The position numbers and the translations under genes were made by a program. From CAZGTQ01 sp964528575 (GTDB taxonomy: Bacteria; Planctomycetota; UBA1135; GCA-002686595): 23,094 bases of DNA. This document shows positions 15,489 through 22,954 of the stretch, piece by piece (the stretch's first letter is position 1; every line of letters begins with the position of its first letter). The notes under the pieces are model-generated. The model searched no databases and was not told the DNA's origin. It saw nothing but the letters and a program-made list of their open reading frames with translations. The stretch lies in the NCBI GenBank assembly GCA_964528575.1, contig CAZGTQ010000397.1, forward strand, positions 1 through 23,094. The letters run 5' to 3'.

Positions 15489-16385
15489 ATGCGAGGTCGC
15501 ATCCTCCTGCTCGTCCCGCTCGCGCTCGCCGCGTGCCTGACCGATCCGCCGTACCTCGTCGAGGACGCCGCGGGCTCCGTACGCGCATGGAGCGAGGCGG
15601 ACGCGAGCGAGCTCCACGCTCGCGCCCGGAGTTTGACCGGGCCGGTCGCCGCGCGGCTGGGCGTCGAGCCGCTGCGGTTCGTCGTCCGCGTCCGGCGCGG
15701 CGAGCTCGGCCAGGCCGCCGTCCTCGTGCGAAGCGATGCCGAGGGCCGCGAGCTCGAGCGCTGGATCGAGCTCGGCGACGACGCCCGCCCGTACCTCGCG
15801 ACCGTGATCGCCCACGAGCTCGTCCACTGGCACGTGCGCGGCACGGCGTGGGCGCGGTTGCCGGTCGCGCTCGAGGAGGGGCTCGCGACGACGCTCTCCC
15901 TCGAGCTCACGCCCGACCTGCCAGGCGCCTGGGATGCGCTGCTGCACGAGGCGCTCCCGCAGACGCGCGCGGTCGGCTGGGACGTCCTGCTCACGCTGCC
16001 GGTCGCCGCCTGGCAGGACACGCGCTTCGACGAGCACGCGTGGGCCCCCTATCCGCTCGGCGCCTGGCTCGTCGAGCGGATCGGCGTCGACGCGCTGCGC
16101 GCCCTGTGCGAGCGCGCCGAGGCGGAAGGGCTGGCGCTCGTGCCTGTGGACTGGCTGCTCGGCGCCGCGCGCCTGCCGGAATCGGCCGAGGAGCGCGAGC
16201 TCGCCCTCGAGCAGCGCTGGGCGCGCCCGCAGCGCGTCGTCTTCCGCGCGCGCTCGTTCGAGGCAGCGGGCAACGAGCTCTCCTGGCCGGCCGGCCATGA
16301 GGCCGGTGCTCCGCTCGAGCTGCCGCCGGGCGCGGTGCGCATCGAGATCGCGCCCGCGACGGCGGCGGATCAGAACAACAGGTAG
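15489..16385 (+). CDS. Lipoprotein zinc metallopeptidase, peptidase MA-like
   Basis: 298 aa. A short lipoprotein signal ends LALAAC (Cys16). The zinc site is HELVH (109-113), and the third ligand is probably E130 in the LEEGLAT segment 16-17 residues later. This is the HExxH...EGLA arrangement of peptidase MA-type gluzincins, in which E110 is the catalytic base. The rest is helical. The protein should sit lipid-anchored in the periplasm or outer membrane; its substrate is unknown. The ATG follows TAGAGT by 6 nt without a Shine-Dalgarno, suggesting a leaderless mRNA. The 3' end overlaps the convergent repeat lipoprotein by 16 bp. It could be an inactive relative, but all the key residues are visible. 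Confidence 0.82.
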   Translation: MRGRILLLVPLALAACLTDPPYLVEDAAGSVRAWSEADASELHARARSLTGPVAARLGVEPLRFVVRVRRGELGQAAVLVRSDAEGRELERWIELGDDARPYLATVIAHELVHWHVRGTAWARLPVALEEGLATTLSLELTPDLPGAWDALLHEALPQTRAVGWDVLLTLPVAAWQDTRFDEHAWAPYPLGAWLVERIGVDALRALCERAEAEGLALVPVDWLLGAARLPESAEERELALEQRWARPQRVVFRARSFEAAGNELSWPAGHEAGAPLELPPGAVRIEIAPATAADQNNR

Positions 16386-18280
16386 CGCACGACGAGATCG
16401 GCCTTGTCGCCGTCGCCGTTGAAGTCCTCCCGCGCCATCGACTCGTCGGCGAGGAACGCGGCGCCCGTCGGCCCTCCGGTCTCGATCGCGGGGCCGTCGA
16501 CGTCCGCCGCCGTGCCGATGATCACCGGGTCGCACGTGAAGAGCGGGCTCGCCGCCAGCACGACGTCGCCGAGGTCGCCGTCGCCGTTGTGGTCGACGCC
16601 GTCCTGCATCTCGCTCACGCGGAAGAACGCGAAGTTGCCGAACGGGACGATGCCGGCGCGTCCCGGGTCGAGCGCGAGGCCGACACCGGGCACGATCAAC
16701 TCGTCCACCTCGGACGAGAAGCGCGGCCACACCGGCAGCGCGTCGTTCTGGTCGTCGTCGCTGGGAGCGAAGCCGCACGCGCTGTTGAGGCTCGAGCTCA
16801 CGATCGACTCCTGGAAGGACGCGGCGAGGCGCCCGTCGCGCGGCTCGGCGGCCATCCATTCGACGCCGACGTACGTCGTGAAGCCGTCCGGGTCGCGGTG
16901 GCGGAAGACGAAACGGTCGTCGACCATCGGGTCGAGCCAGCCGAGCAGGACCGAGGAGAACGCGCCGTCCTTGTCGAAGTCCTGCGAGTCGGCGTCCTCG
17001 TCCGCGGCGATGACGAAGCGCTCCGAGAGCCGCGCGAGCCCGGCGGAGCCGCCGGGGACCGCGGCGACGGCGGGCAGCGCCGCGGGATCGACGACGGGCA
17101 GCACGGGGACGTCCTTCGACACCCAGCGGACGACGATGTCGTCGAGATCGCCGTCGGCGTTGAGGTCGCAGCTCGCATCCTGCTCGCTGGAGAGCGTCGC
17201 GAGGAAGCCGGTCACCACCACGACGCGGTCGCGGCCGGCGATGCCCGTGTTGATCGGTTGCGCGGCTCCGTCGAACCACGAGACGAAGTCGAGGTGGTGC
17301 AGCACGTCGTCGTCGTCGTCGACGTCGGCGGCGCACTGCGCCGGCGTGGCGTCCGGGTCGAACAGCATGGGGTCGTTGAGGCTGGTCGCGCCCTGGTCCG
17401 CCTCGCTGACGAGGAACCCGACGCGCCAGTCGCCGCCCGTCTCCTGCTGGGGGTTGCGCCGGCGCACGCCGAAGACGGGCTGGTCGGGATCGAGCGCGAG
17501 GCCGGTGCTCTTCAGGCTCGCGGTCGGGTCGGTCCCGTCGAACAGCGCCAGCACCGCGCGGTCGTCGGGGTCGGTGTCGCCGTTGAGGTCCATGCCCTCG
17601 ACGGTCTCGTCGAGACGCAGGAACAGGAGCTCCTCGCGCGCGCCCAGGAGCGTCGGACGCAGCGCCCCCGCTCCCGCGACGTTCGCCACCATCTGCGGCG
17701 ACGTCGGCGCGTCGGGATCGACGTAGCGCAGCGTCGTCTCGTCGCCGCCGGCCGGCTCGTCGGCGGTCGCGTAGTAGAGCAGCGGCCCGACCTGCCGGAA
17801 CGTGGGCCCGGTCGGATCGAGCCGGAGCTGGTCGACGAAATCGACGCCCTTGCTCGTGCTCCACACGAGGAGCACGAGGTCGTCCGCGAGCCCATCGAGG
17901 TCCCAGTCGGTGCCGTCGGCGCTCTCGTCGACGGCGAGGTACACGCGCTCCTGGACGACCTCGAGGTCGAACGCGGCGACGCCGATCGCGTGCGTCGTCC
18001 GGTCGCGCAAGTCGACGGCGAACGCGACGAGATCGTCGGAGACGCCGTCGCCGTTCAGATCCTTGCCGTTGCCGCTCGTCGCCTCGTCCGCGAGATAGGC
18101 GAGCCAAGGTCCGCCCACGTCGAAGGGCGCCCCGGCGAGCGTCGCGTGCTTGGTCGAGAAGGCGTCGATCGCGAGCTCGTCCTCCTCGCTGAAGCCGCCG
18201 CCACTGCAACCGGCGAACAGGAGCGCGAGGAATGGTGCGAGGAGCGGTGCGAGGAGCGACGGACGGAGCGAGTGGCGCAT
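16370..18280 (-). CDS. Lipoprotein of repeated Ca2+-loop modules
   Basis: 636 aa. The signal peptide has the lipobox LLFAGC (Cys25). The mature part is about ten modules of roughly 55-70 residues. Most have a hydrophobic strand, an acidic aDE/sE turn, a calcium-loop sequence of the type D-x-N-G-D-G-D-x-x-D and a second hydrophobic strand. Clear loops are DLNGDGVSDD, DWDLDGLADD, DLNGDTDPDD, DLNADGDLDD, DFDKDGAFSS, DHNGDGDLGD and DFNGDGDKAD; at least three modules are degenerate. The arrangement resembles a beta-propeller stabilised by calcium, with dockerin/EF-hand-like loops, but I cannot name the family. It is probably exposed at the cell surface or in the periplasm, as a binding or structural protein rather than an enzyme. 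It is convergent with the metallopeptidase. The promoter region carries copy B of the intergenic repeat. Confidence 0.8.
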   Translation of the reverse strand: MRHSLRPSLLAPLLAPFLALLFAGCSGGGFSEEDELAIDAFSTKHATLAGAPFDVGGPWLAYLADEATSGNGKDLNGDGVSDDLVAFAVDLRDRTTHAIGVAAFDLEVVQERVYLAVDESADGTDWDLDGLADDLVLLVWSTSKGVDFVDQLRLDPTGPTFRQVGPLLYYATADEPAGGDETTLRYVDPDAPTSPQMVANVAGAGALRPTLLGAREELLFLRLDETVEGMDLNGDTDPDDRAVLALFDGTDPTASLKSTGLALDPDQPVFGVRRRNPQQETGGDWRVGFLVSEADQGATSLNDPMLFDPDATPAQCAADVDDDDDVLHHLDFVSWFDGAAQPINTGIAGRDRVVVVTGFLATLSSEQDASCDLNADGDLDDIVVRWVSKDVPVLPVVDPAALPAVAAVPGGSAGLARLSERFVIAADEDADSQDFDKDGAFSSVLLGWLDPMVDDRFVFRHRDPDGFTTYVGVEWMAAEPRDGRLAASFQESIVSSSLNSACGFAPSDDDQNDALPVWPRFSSEVDELIVPGVGLALDPGRAGIVPFGNFAFFRVSEMQDGVDHNGDGDLGDVVLAASPLFTCDPVIIGTAADVDGPAIETGGPTGAAFLADESMAREDFNGDGDKADLVVRYLLF

Positions 18281-18311
18281 CGGCGTGGTCGGGCGGCTGG
18301 CGAAGGGGGCG

Positions 18312-18317
18312 ACTGTA
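18312..18317 (-). promoter_or_regulatory. Candidate -10 box of the Ca2+-loop lipoprotein gene
   Basis: TACAGT on the minus strand, 31 nt before the ATG. It is the only TANNNT near the start in a stretch otherwise almost devoid of A/T. No -35 match is seen. Confidence 0.3.
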
Positions 18318-18356
18318 GCGGAACGGGGGGGCGGATGCGCGGGTGGGGCGGGGGGT

Positions 18357-18420
18357 CGCGCGCGCGGGCGCGCGCGGGCGCGGGCGCCCGCGGGCGCGGG
18401 CGCGGGCGTACGCGCGCGCG
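18357..18420. repeat. GC-alternating low-complexity tract
   Basis: Nearly 64 bp made only of G and C apart from one T/A step, largely alternating CG/GC, and therefore prone to Z-DNA and slippage. It adjoins the dispersed repeat copy B, just as a shorter GC-alternating tract adjoins copy A. Confidence 0.7.
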
Positions 18421-18425
18421 TCCCT

Positions 18426-18520
18426 GCCGTCCCGATCCCCCGCCCGCCCGTCCTGGGGGACGACCGAGGCGCGGCGCCGAAAGTTGCATCGTTGGCCCCC
18501 TCGATCTGCCCGCTCCTGCC
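18426..18520. repeat. Dispersed intergenic repeat, copy B
   Basis: About 95 bp, related to 12120-12209. It has a near-identical ~42-bp GC-rich core with inverted CGTCCC/GGGACG, then a more diverged tail with shared GTTGC, CTCGATCT and CGCTCC.GCC. It sits in the 272-bp divergent gap, 33 bp before the first radical SAM gene and about 145 bp before the minus-strand lipoprotein gene. Relative to the minus-strand gene it has the same orientation and distance as copy A has to the GT2 gene. Confidence 0.85.
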
Positions 18521-18552
18521 GTCGCTGGAATCCCGTCGCCGCCGAGCCGATC

Positions 18553-20496
18553 ATGCCGAGCGTGCGCCTCGTCCTCGCGTCCGCGCCCCACGCCGACACG
18601 TTCGGCTACTCGATGCCGCCGCCCGGCCTCCTGCGGCTCGGCGGCGCGTGCCGGCGGGCGGGGTTCGACGTCGCGCTCGACGATTTCGCATTCAGGCTCG
18701 CGCGCGGCGAGTTGGGCGTCGGCGACGCGATCTTCGACGCGTGTGCCGAGCGGATCCTGCGCGGCGGAGCGCCCGACGTCGTCGGGCTCTCGACCATGGG
18801 CGCGACGCTGCCGGCTGCCCTGGCGATCGCCGAGCGCGTCTGCGCGCGGGCGCCGGACGCGTTCGTCGTGCTCGGCGGGCCGGGCGTCGGCGGGCTCGAC
18901 GCCGCGCTCGTCGAGCGCTTCCCCGCCGTCGACGCCGTCGTGCGCGGCGAGGGCGAGGAGACGCTCGTCGAGCTGCTCGGCGCCCGCGCACGCGGCTCGC
19001 GACCCGCCGGCGTCCGCGGCGTCACGTGGCGCGACGCCGGCGGGCTCGTCGTGCGCGAGCCCGACCGGACGCCGCTGCGCGACCTCGCCGAGCTGCCCCC
19101 GTACGCGTGGGACCTGCTCCCGCCCCTCGCCGCGTACAAGGCGATCACCGGCGAGGACGAAGGGCTCGTCCCCGTCGACTCCGGCCGCGGCTGCGTCTAC
19201 GACTGCAGCTTCTGCTCGATCGGCCGCTTCTGGTCGCGCCGCTCCAGGCCGCTGCCGGTCGCGCGCCTCGTCGACGAGGTCGCCGCCGTCGCGGCGATCG
19301 AGGGCGGCCGCAGCGCGTACCTGTGCCACGACCTGTTCGGCGCCGACCGCCGCCACGCGCTCGCGTTCTGCACCGCGATGATCGAGCGCGGCGTCGGCGT
19401 CCCGTGGGAGGCGCGCGCCCGCGTCGACCACCTCGACGACGAGCTCGTCGGAGCGATGGCGCGCGCCGGCTGCTACCGCGTCCTGCTCGGCATCGAGACC
19501 GGCGACGGCGAGGTGCGCAACGCGCACGGCAAGCAGATGCGGGCGGAGCTCGACGTCGTCGCGGCGGTCGAGCGGCTCGTCCGCGCGGGCATCGTGCCGA
19601 TCCTCTCGTTCCTGCTCGGCCTGCCCGGCGAGGACGACGCGGCGCTCGCGCGCACCTTGGCAGTCGCGGCGCGCGCGGCGCTCGTCGGCGGCGTCAACCT
19701 GTCGCTGCACCTGCCCAACCCGCAGCCTGGCTGCGAGCTCGGCGAGCGCTACGGCGAGTCCTCGCGGCCCGTCGAGGCGATCCCGCCCGACATGGCGTGG
19801 GGCGCGGGGACGAGCGCGACCGAGCGCGCATACCTCGCCGCCCACCCCGACCTCTTCACCACGTGGTCGCTGCTCACGAGCCTGCCGGGCGGCGAGCCGC
19901 GCCTGCGCGCGCTCGCCGACCTCGCGCGGACCGTCCCCGAGCTCCTGACGCGCTACCCGCGCGCTTTCGCCGTCCTGGCGGCGCGTCGGGGCGAGGACGC
20001 GCTCGCCCTCGCGCGCGCCTGGCTGGCGAGCGAGCTCGGCTTCGAGGGCTTCGCGCTGCGCGCGCGTGATCGCTGGGTCGACGCGGCGCTGCGCTGGGAC
20101 CGCGCCGTCCTGCGCGCCGGCGCGCGCGGCCCCGGCGGGGCTGCGGCGCCCCAGCCGCGGCTCGCCGCCGAGCTCGTCGAGCTCGAGCGCGACGTCGTCG
20201 CGGCGGTCGCGGTGCTGCGCGACGGCTCCCGGCCGGCCTGGGACGCGAGCGCGGCGCCCCACGTGCTCGCCGTGCTCGCGACCGGCCGCGGAACGCGTAC
20301 GCTGCGCACGACGACCGACGCCGCGACCCTGCTCCGCGCGCTCGACGGAACGACGCCCCCCGCGGCGCTCGGGCTCGAGAGCGACGCGGGGCGTGCCGCG
20401 CTCGAGCGCTGGACCAGCGCCGGCCTGGTTCGCGCCGCCGCCTCTCCCGCCGCCGTCCCCGCTGCCGTCCACGCTCAGAGCCGCCGCCGCACATGA
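18553..20496 (+). CDS. B12-binding-type radical SAM enzyme 1 of a RiPP-like cassette
   Basis: 647 aa. Residues about 1-150 form a Rossmann-like cobalamin-binding domain of the B12 radical SAM class (PDVVGLSTMGATLPAALAIAE, VVLGGPGVGGLDAAL, AVVRGEGEETLVELL), without the DxHxxG His. The radical SAM core follows with cluster cysteines C214, C218 and C221 (CVYDCSFC, the canonical CX3CX2C). The ESGDGE-like strand is GIETGDGE, and LLGLPGED is also typical. No SPASM-type Cys cluster follows. Residues about 550-630 look like a small winged-helix/PqqD-like tail (LLRALDGTTPP ... LERWTSAGLV) that could bind a leader peptide. The reaction is unknown; C-methylation or another radical modification of the peptide at 22730 is an inference. 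The ATG was chosen because homology-like sequence begins there. Its stop overlaps the next start as ATGA, implying translational coupling. Confidence 0.85.
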   Translation: MPSVRLVLASAPHADTFGYSMPPPGLLRLGGACRRAGFDVALDDFAFRLARGELGVGDAIFDACAERILRGGAPDVVGLSTMGATLPAALAIAERVCARAPDAFVVLGGPGVGGLDAALVERFPAVDAVVRGEGEETLVELLGARARGSRPAGVRGVTWRDAGGLVVREPDRTPLRDLAELPPYAWDLLPPLAAYKAITGEDEGLVPVDSGRGCVYDCSFCSIGRFWSRRSRPLPVARLVDEVAAVAAIEGGRSAYLCHDLFGADRRHALAFCTAMIERGVGVPWEARARVDHLDDELVGAMARAGCYRVLLGIETGDGEVRNAHGKQMRAELDVVAAVERLVRAGIVPILSFLLGLPGEDDAALARTLAVAARAALVGGVNLSLHLPNPQPGCELGERYGESSRPVEAIPPDMAWGAGTSATERAYLAAHPDLFTTWSLLTSLPGGEPRLRALADLARTVPELLTRYPRAFAVLAARRGEDALALARAWLASELGFEGFALRARDRWVDAALRWDRAVLRAGARGPGGAAAPQPRLAAELVELERDVVAAVAVLRDGSRPAWDASAAPHVLAVLATGRGTRTLRTTTDAATLLRALDGTTPPAALGLESDAGRAALERWTSAGLVRAAASPAAVPAAVHAQSRRRT

Positions 20497-22733
20497 TCCG
20501 CCACGCCGCCTTCCCGGTCACGCTGGTCTTCCCGCCGCAAGGGCACTTCACGCAGCCCTACCTCGCGCTCCCGTGCTTGAAGGCGTGGCTCGAGGCGCAC
20601 GGCTTCGACGACGTCGAGCTCGTCGACGCGAGCGTGGAGTCGTACGACTGGCTCCTGTCGCCCGACGTGCTCGCGCGCGCGGCCGAGCGCGTGCGCGCTA
20701 CGCTGCCGCTCGAGCGCTTCGCGGACGCGGATCGCCTCGACTTCCGCGCGCTCGAGGCGTACCGCGCGGCGGCGGAGAGCGCGGCCAGCGCGGACGCGCT
20801 CGTCGCCCGGATCGAAGACGCCAAACGCACGGTGCGCGGCGCGGGCTTCTGGGAGCGCGACGCGTATCCGCGGGCGATGCGGACGCTGTACCACGGTCTG
20901 CGGCTCGTGTCGGCGGCGCACTTTCCGACGCAGGTCACGCCCCACAACTTCACGATGGGGTACGCGAACGACCGCTCGCGCGACGTGCTGGCCGCGACCC
21001 TCGACGACGAGCAGAACCCCTACCGCGCGTTCTTCCGCGAGCGCCTCCTGCCCCGGCTGGTCTCGCGCCGTCCGCGCGTCGTCGGCCTCAGCGTGATCTA
21101 CGGCAGCCAGCTCGTGCCCGCGCTCACGCTCGGCCGGATGATCCGCGAGGCGCTGCCCGGCTGCCACGTCACGGCGGGCGGCGGGTTCCTCGCGTACGTC
21201 GGCAAGAAGCTGCTCGGCGCGCCGGGGATCGACGCGTGCCTGGACTCGCTCGTCTTCCACGAGGGCGAGGCCCCGCTGCTCGGGCTGTGCGAGGCGCTGC
21301 GCGAGGGCGGCGAGCTCGGGGGCATCGGCTCGCTCTCCTGGTACGACCGCAGCGGCGCCGCCGCGCGCGCGGTGCACAACGCTCCCGGCCATCCGATCCG
21401 GCTCGACGACGCGCCGCCCCCGCGTTTCGACGGGCTGCCGTTCGCGCTCTACTTCTCGCCGGAGCTCGTGTTGCCGTACGACATCAACCGCGGCTGCTAT
21501 TACGGCGAATGCACGTTCTGCACGCTGCCCACGGTGATCGGGCCGGGCTACCGCACGCGCCGCGCAGCGACGATCGCGGACCACGTCCTCGCCCTGCGCG
21601 ACGAGCACGGCGCGCGCTCGTTCAACTTCATCACCGACTGCATGCCGCCGGGGATGATCCGCGACCTGCCGGACGAGCTGCTGGCGCGCGACGCGGGCGT
21701 CACGTGGTGGTCGGACGCGCGCGTCGAGCCGAAGGCCTATACGCCCGAGGGCGCGCGCAAGCTGTACGCGTCGGGCTGTCGCAAGCTGCTCTTCGGCTTC
21801 GAGACGGCGACGCCGCGGCTCTTGAAGATGATGCAGAAGGGCCAGAGCCTGCGCTCGACGATCGACGTCGCGCGCAACTGCTCGGAGGCGGGGATCAGCG
21901 TGACGTTCTACGCGATGGTCGGCTTCCCGAGCGAGACGCGGGAAGAGGCGCGCGCGACGCTCGACTTCCTGATCGAGCACAAGGACGTCGTGCGCGAGGT
22001 CAGCCTGCAGACGTTCCACGTCGACGAGGTCGCGCAGACGTACCGCGAGCCGGAACGCTTCGGCATCGAGATCCTCGACGACGCCGACGCCGATCTCCAG
22101 CTCTACCACGAGTACCGCGCCTCGCAGGGCATGACGTCGCTCGAGGCGGCGGAGATGTTCGACGAGATGATGGCTGCGTTCCGCGAGCACCTGCCGATGT
22201 TCGCGGGCGACAACGTCCTCTACTTCATGCAGAAGAGCCATTACTTCCTGCACCTCGCGCGCGGCACGACGCCCGCCGAGTTCGCGGCCGTCTCGAGCCG
22301 CCGCGCCGACGGCCGCGCGTCCGCTCGCCCCGAGTCGCTCGCCGCGCGCTCCGACGTCGTCTGGGTCGACCTGCCCTTCTCGTACACCGCCGCCGTCGAG
22401 CGCCTGGCGCACCCGCTCGCCCGCGCGGTCCGCCCCGACTTCCTCACTGGCCGCTACGTCGAGAACGCCGTCGCCGTAGCGGAATCGGCGATCGGCGCCC
22501 TGGGCCGCGCTCCCCGCGTGCTCGCGTACGCCGCCGACGAGGCGGAGTTCGTCGAGCTGCGCCCCGACGGCAAGCGCGCCTTCGACGCCATCCGCTCCGC
22601 CGGAACCGTCGGCGCCCTGTGCGACGAGCTCGCCCCGACCCCGGCCGCCCGCACCCGCCTCCTCGAGTTCGCCGGCCGCCTCGAGCGGCTGGGCCTCTTC
22701 TCCCCCGCCCCCAGAGAGCTCACGACCCGATGA
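20493..22733 (+). CDS. B12-binding-type radical SAM enzyme 2, CX4CX2C, of a RiPP-like cassette
   Basis: 746 aa. The N-terminal cobalamin-binding-type domain starts VTLVFPPQGHFTQPYLALPCLKAWLE. It is split by a helical insertion of about 130 residues before PRVVGLSVIYGSQLVPALTLG and VTAGGGFLAYV. The radical SAM core has C335, C340 and C343 (GCYYGECTFC), a CX4CX2C spacing instead of CX3CX2C; similar wider spacings occur in some B12 radical SAM and RiPP-maturation groups. Later core strands include LLFGFETATPRLL and FYAMVGFPSETREEA. No C-terminal SPASM cluster is seen. Residues about 680-740 form a small winged-helix-like tail (VELRPDGKRAFDAI ... RLERLGLF), a candidate leader-binding module. The gene overlaps both neighbours by ATGA. 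The chemistry is not predictable from sequence; peptide C-methylation is one option. Confidence 0.87.
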   Translation: MIRHAAFPVTLVFPPQGHFTQPYLALPCLKAWLEAHGFDDVELVDASVESYDWLLSPDVLARAAERVRATLPLERFADADRLDFRALEAYRAAAESAASADALVARIEDAKRTVRGAGFWERDAYPRAMRTLYHGLRLVSAAHFPTQVTPHNFTMGYANDRSRDVLAATLDDEQNPYRAFFRERLLPRLVSRRPRVVGLSVIYGSQLVPALTLGRMIREALPGCHVTAGGGFLAYVGKKLLGAPGIDACLDSLVFHEGEAPLLGLCEALREGGELGGIGSLSWYDRSGAAARAVHNAPGHPIRLDDAPPPRFDGLPFALYFSPELVLPYDINRGCYYGECTFCTLPTVIGPGYRTRRAATIADHVLALRDEHGARSFNFITDCMPPGMIRDLPDELLARDAGVTWWSDARVEPKAYTPEGARKLYASGCRKLLFGFETATPRLLKMMQKGQSLRSTIDVARNCSEAGISVTFYAMVGFPSETREEARATLDFLIEHKDVVREVSLQTFHVDEVAQTYREPERFGIEILDDADADLQLYHEYRASQGMTSLEAAEMFDEMMAAFREHLPMFAGDNVLYFMQKSHYFLHLARGTTPAEFAAVSSRRADGRASARPESLAARSDVVWVDLPFSYTAAVERLAHPLARAVRPDFLTGRYVENAVAVAESAIGALGRAPRVLAYAADEAEFVELRPDGKRAFDAIRSAGTVGALCDELAPTPAARTRLLEFAGRLERLGLFSPAPRELTTR

Positions 22734-22891
22734 AGAAGCAACCCTCGCCCCAGGACGAGCGCACCCGCCGACCGGACGCGCCCCGCCCCACGACCAAACC
22801 GAACGAGCTCGACATCGAGTCGCTCGACCTGACGATCGAGGAGGTGGAGGAGCGGATCAGCCCCAGAGAAACCAACGTGTTCGACAAGTGA
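22730..22891 (+). CDS. Candidate RiPP precursor peptide, 53 aa
   Basis: The start overlaps the stop of radical SAM enzyme 2 (ATGA), so translation is probably coupled. Residues 1-25 are polar, charged and Pro-rich. Residues 26-43 (NELDIESLDLTIEEVEER) are acidic and would form an amphipathic helix, like many leader peptides. The last ten residues, SPRETNVFDK, form a short polar tail that would be the modified core. There is no Cys, no GG cleavage motif and no signal peptide. The tail is encoded with AGA and GAA, rare choices in this GC-rich DNA, and the gene as a whole is lower in GC than its neighbours. I do not recognise a named family. A small regulatory or structural protein is possible, but the position directly behind two B12 radical SAM genes favours a substrate. 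Confidence 0.7.
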   Translation: MKKQPSPQDERTRRPDAPRPTTKPNELDIESLDLTIEEVEERISPRETNVFDK

Positions 22892-22914
22892 ACTGGCTGG
22901 TTTGAGTGTGCATC

Positions 22915-22942
22915 GGCCCGAATGCGACTTCGATCTCGGGCC
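22915..22942. terminator. Hairpin between convergent genes, possible bidirectional terminator
   Basis: GGCCCGA (22915-22921) pairs perfectly with TCGGGCC (22936-22942) across a 14-nt loop. It lies between the peptide gene stop (22891) and the convergent partial gene stop (22955). No T-run follows on either strand, so Rho-independent termination is uncertain. Confidence 0.4.
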
Positions 22943-22954
22943 TGCCGCAGGAGC

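Noticed and set aside
12260..16021. A 1253-codon minus-strand frame spanning GT9, the Kdo hydroxylase and GT4
   Set aside because: Only the last 348 codons (from 13306) form the GT9 protein; the upstream part is antisense to the hydroxylase and out of frame with GT4.
12120..18480. A conserved protein segment (SVVPQDGR-GDRDG) in two minus-strand open frames
   Set aside because: The similarity comes from the dispersed non-coding repeat being read in the same frame twice. Both segments lie upstream of the true starts at 11978 and 18280.
22870..22891. Assignment of the peptide to the triceptide (cyclophane) class because its tail ends F-D-K
   Set aside because: The aromatic-X-basic pattern fits, but that class uses SPASM/twitch radical SAM enzymes, and both enzymes here are B12-type without SPASM clusters.
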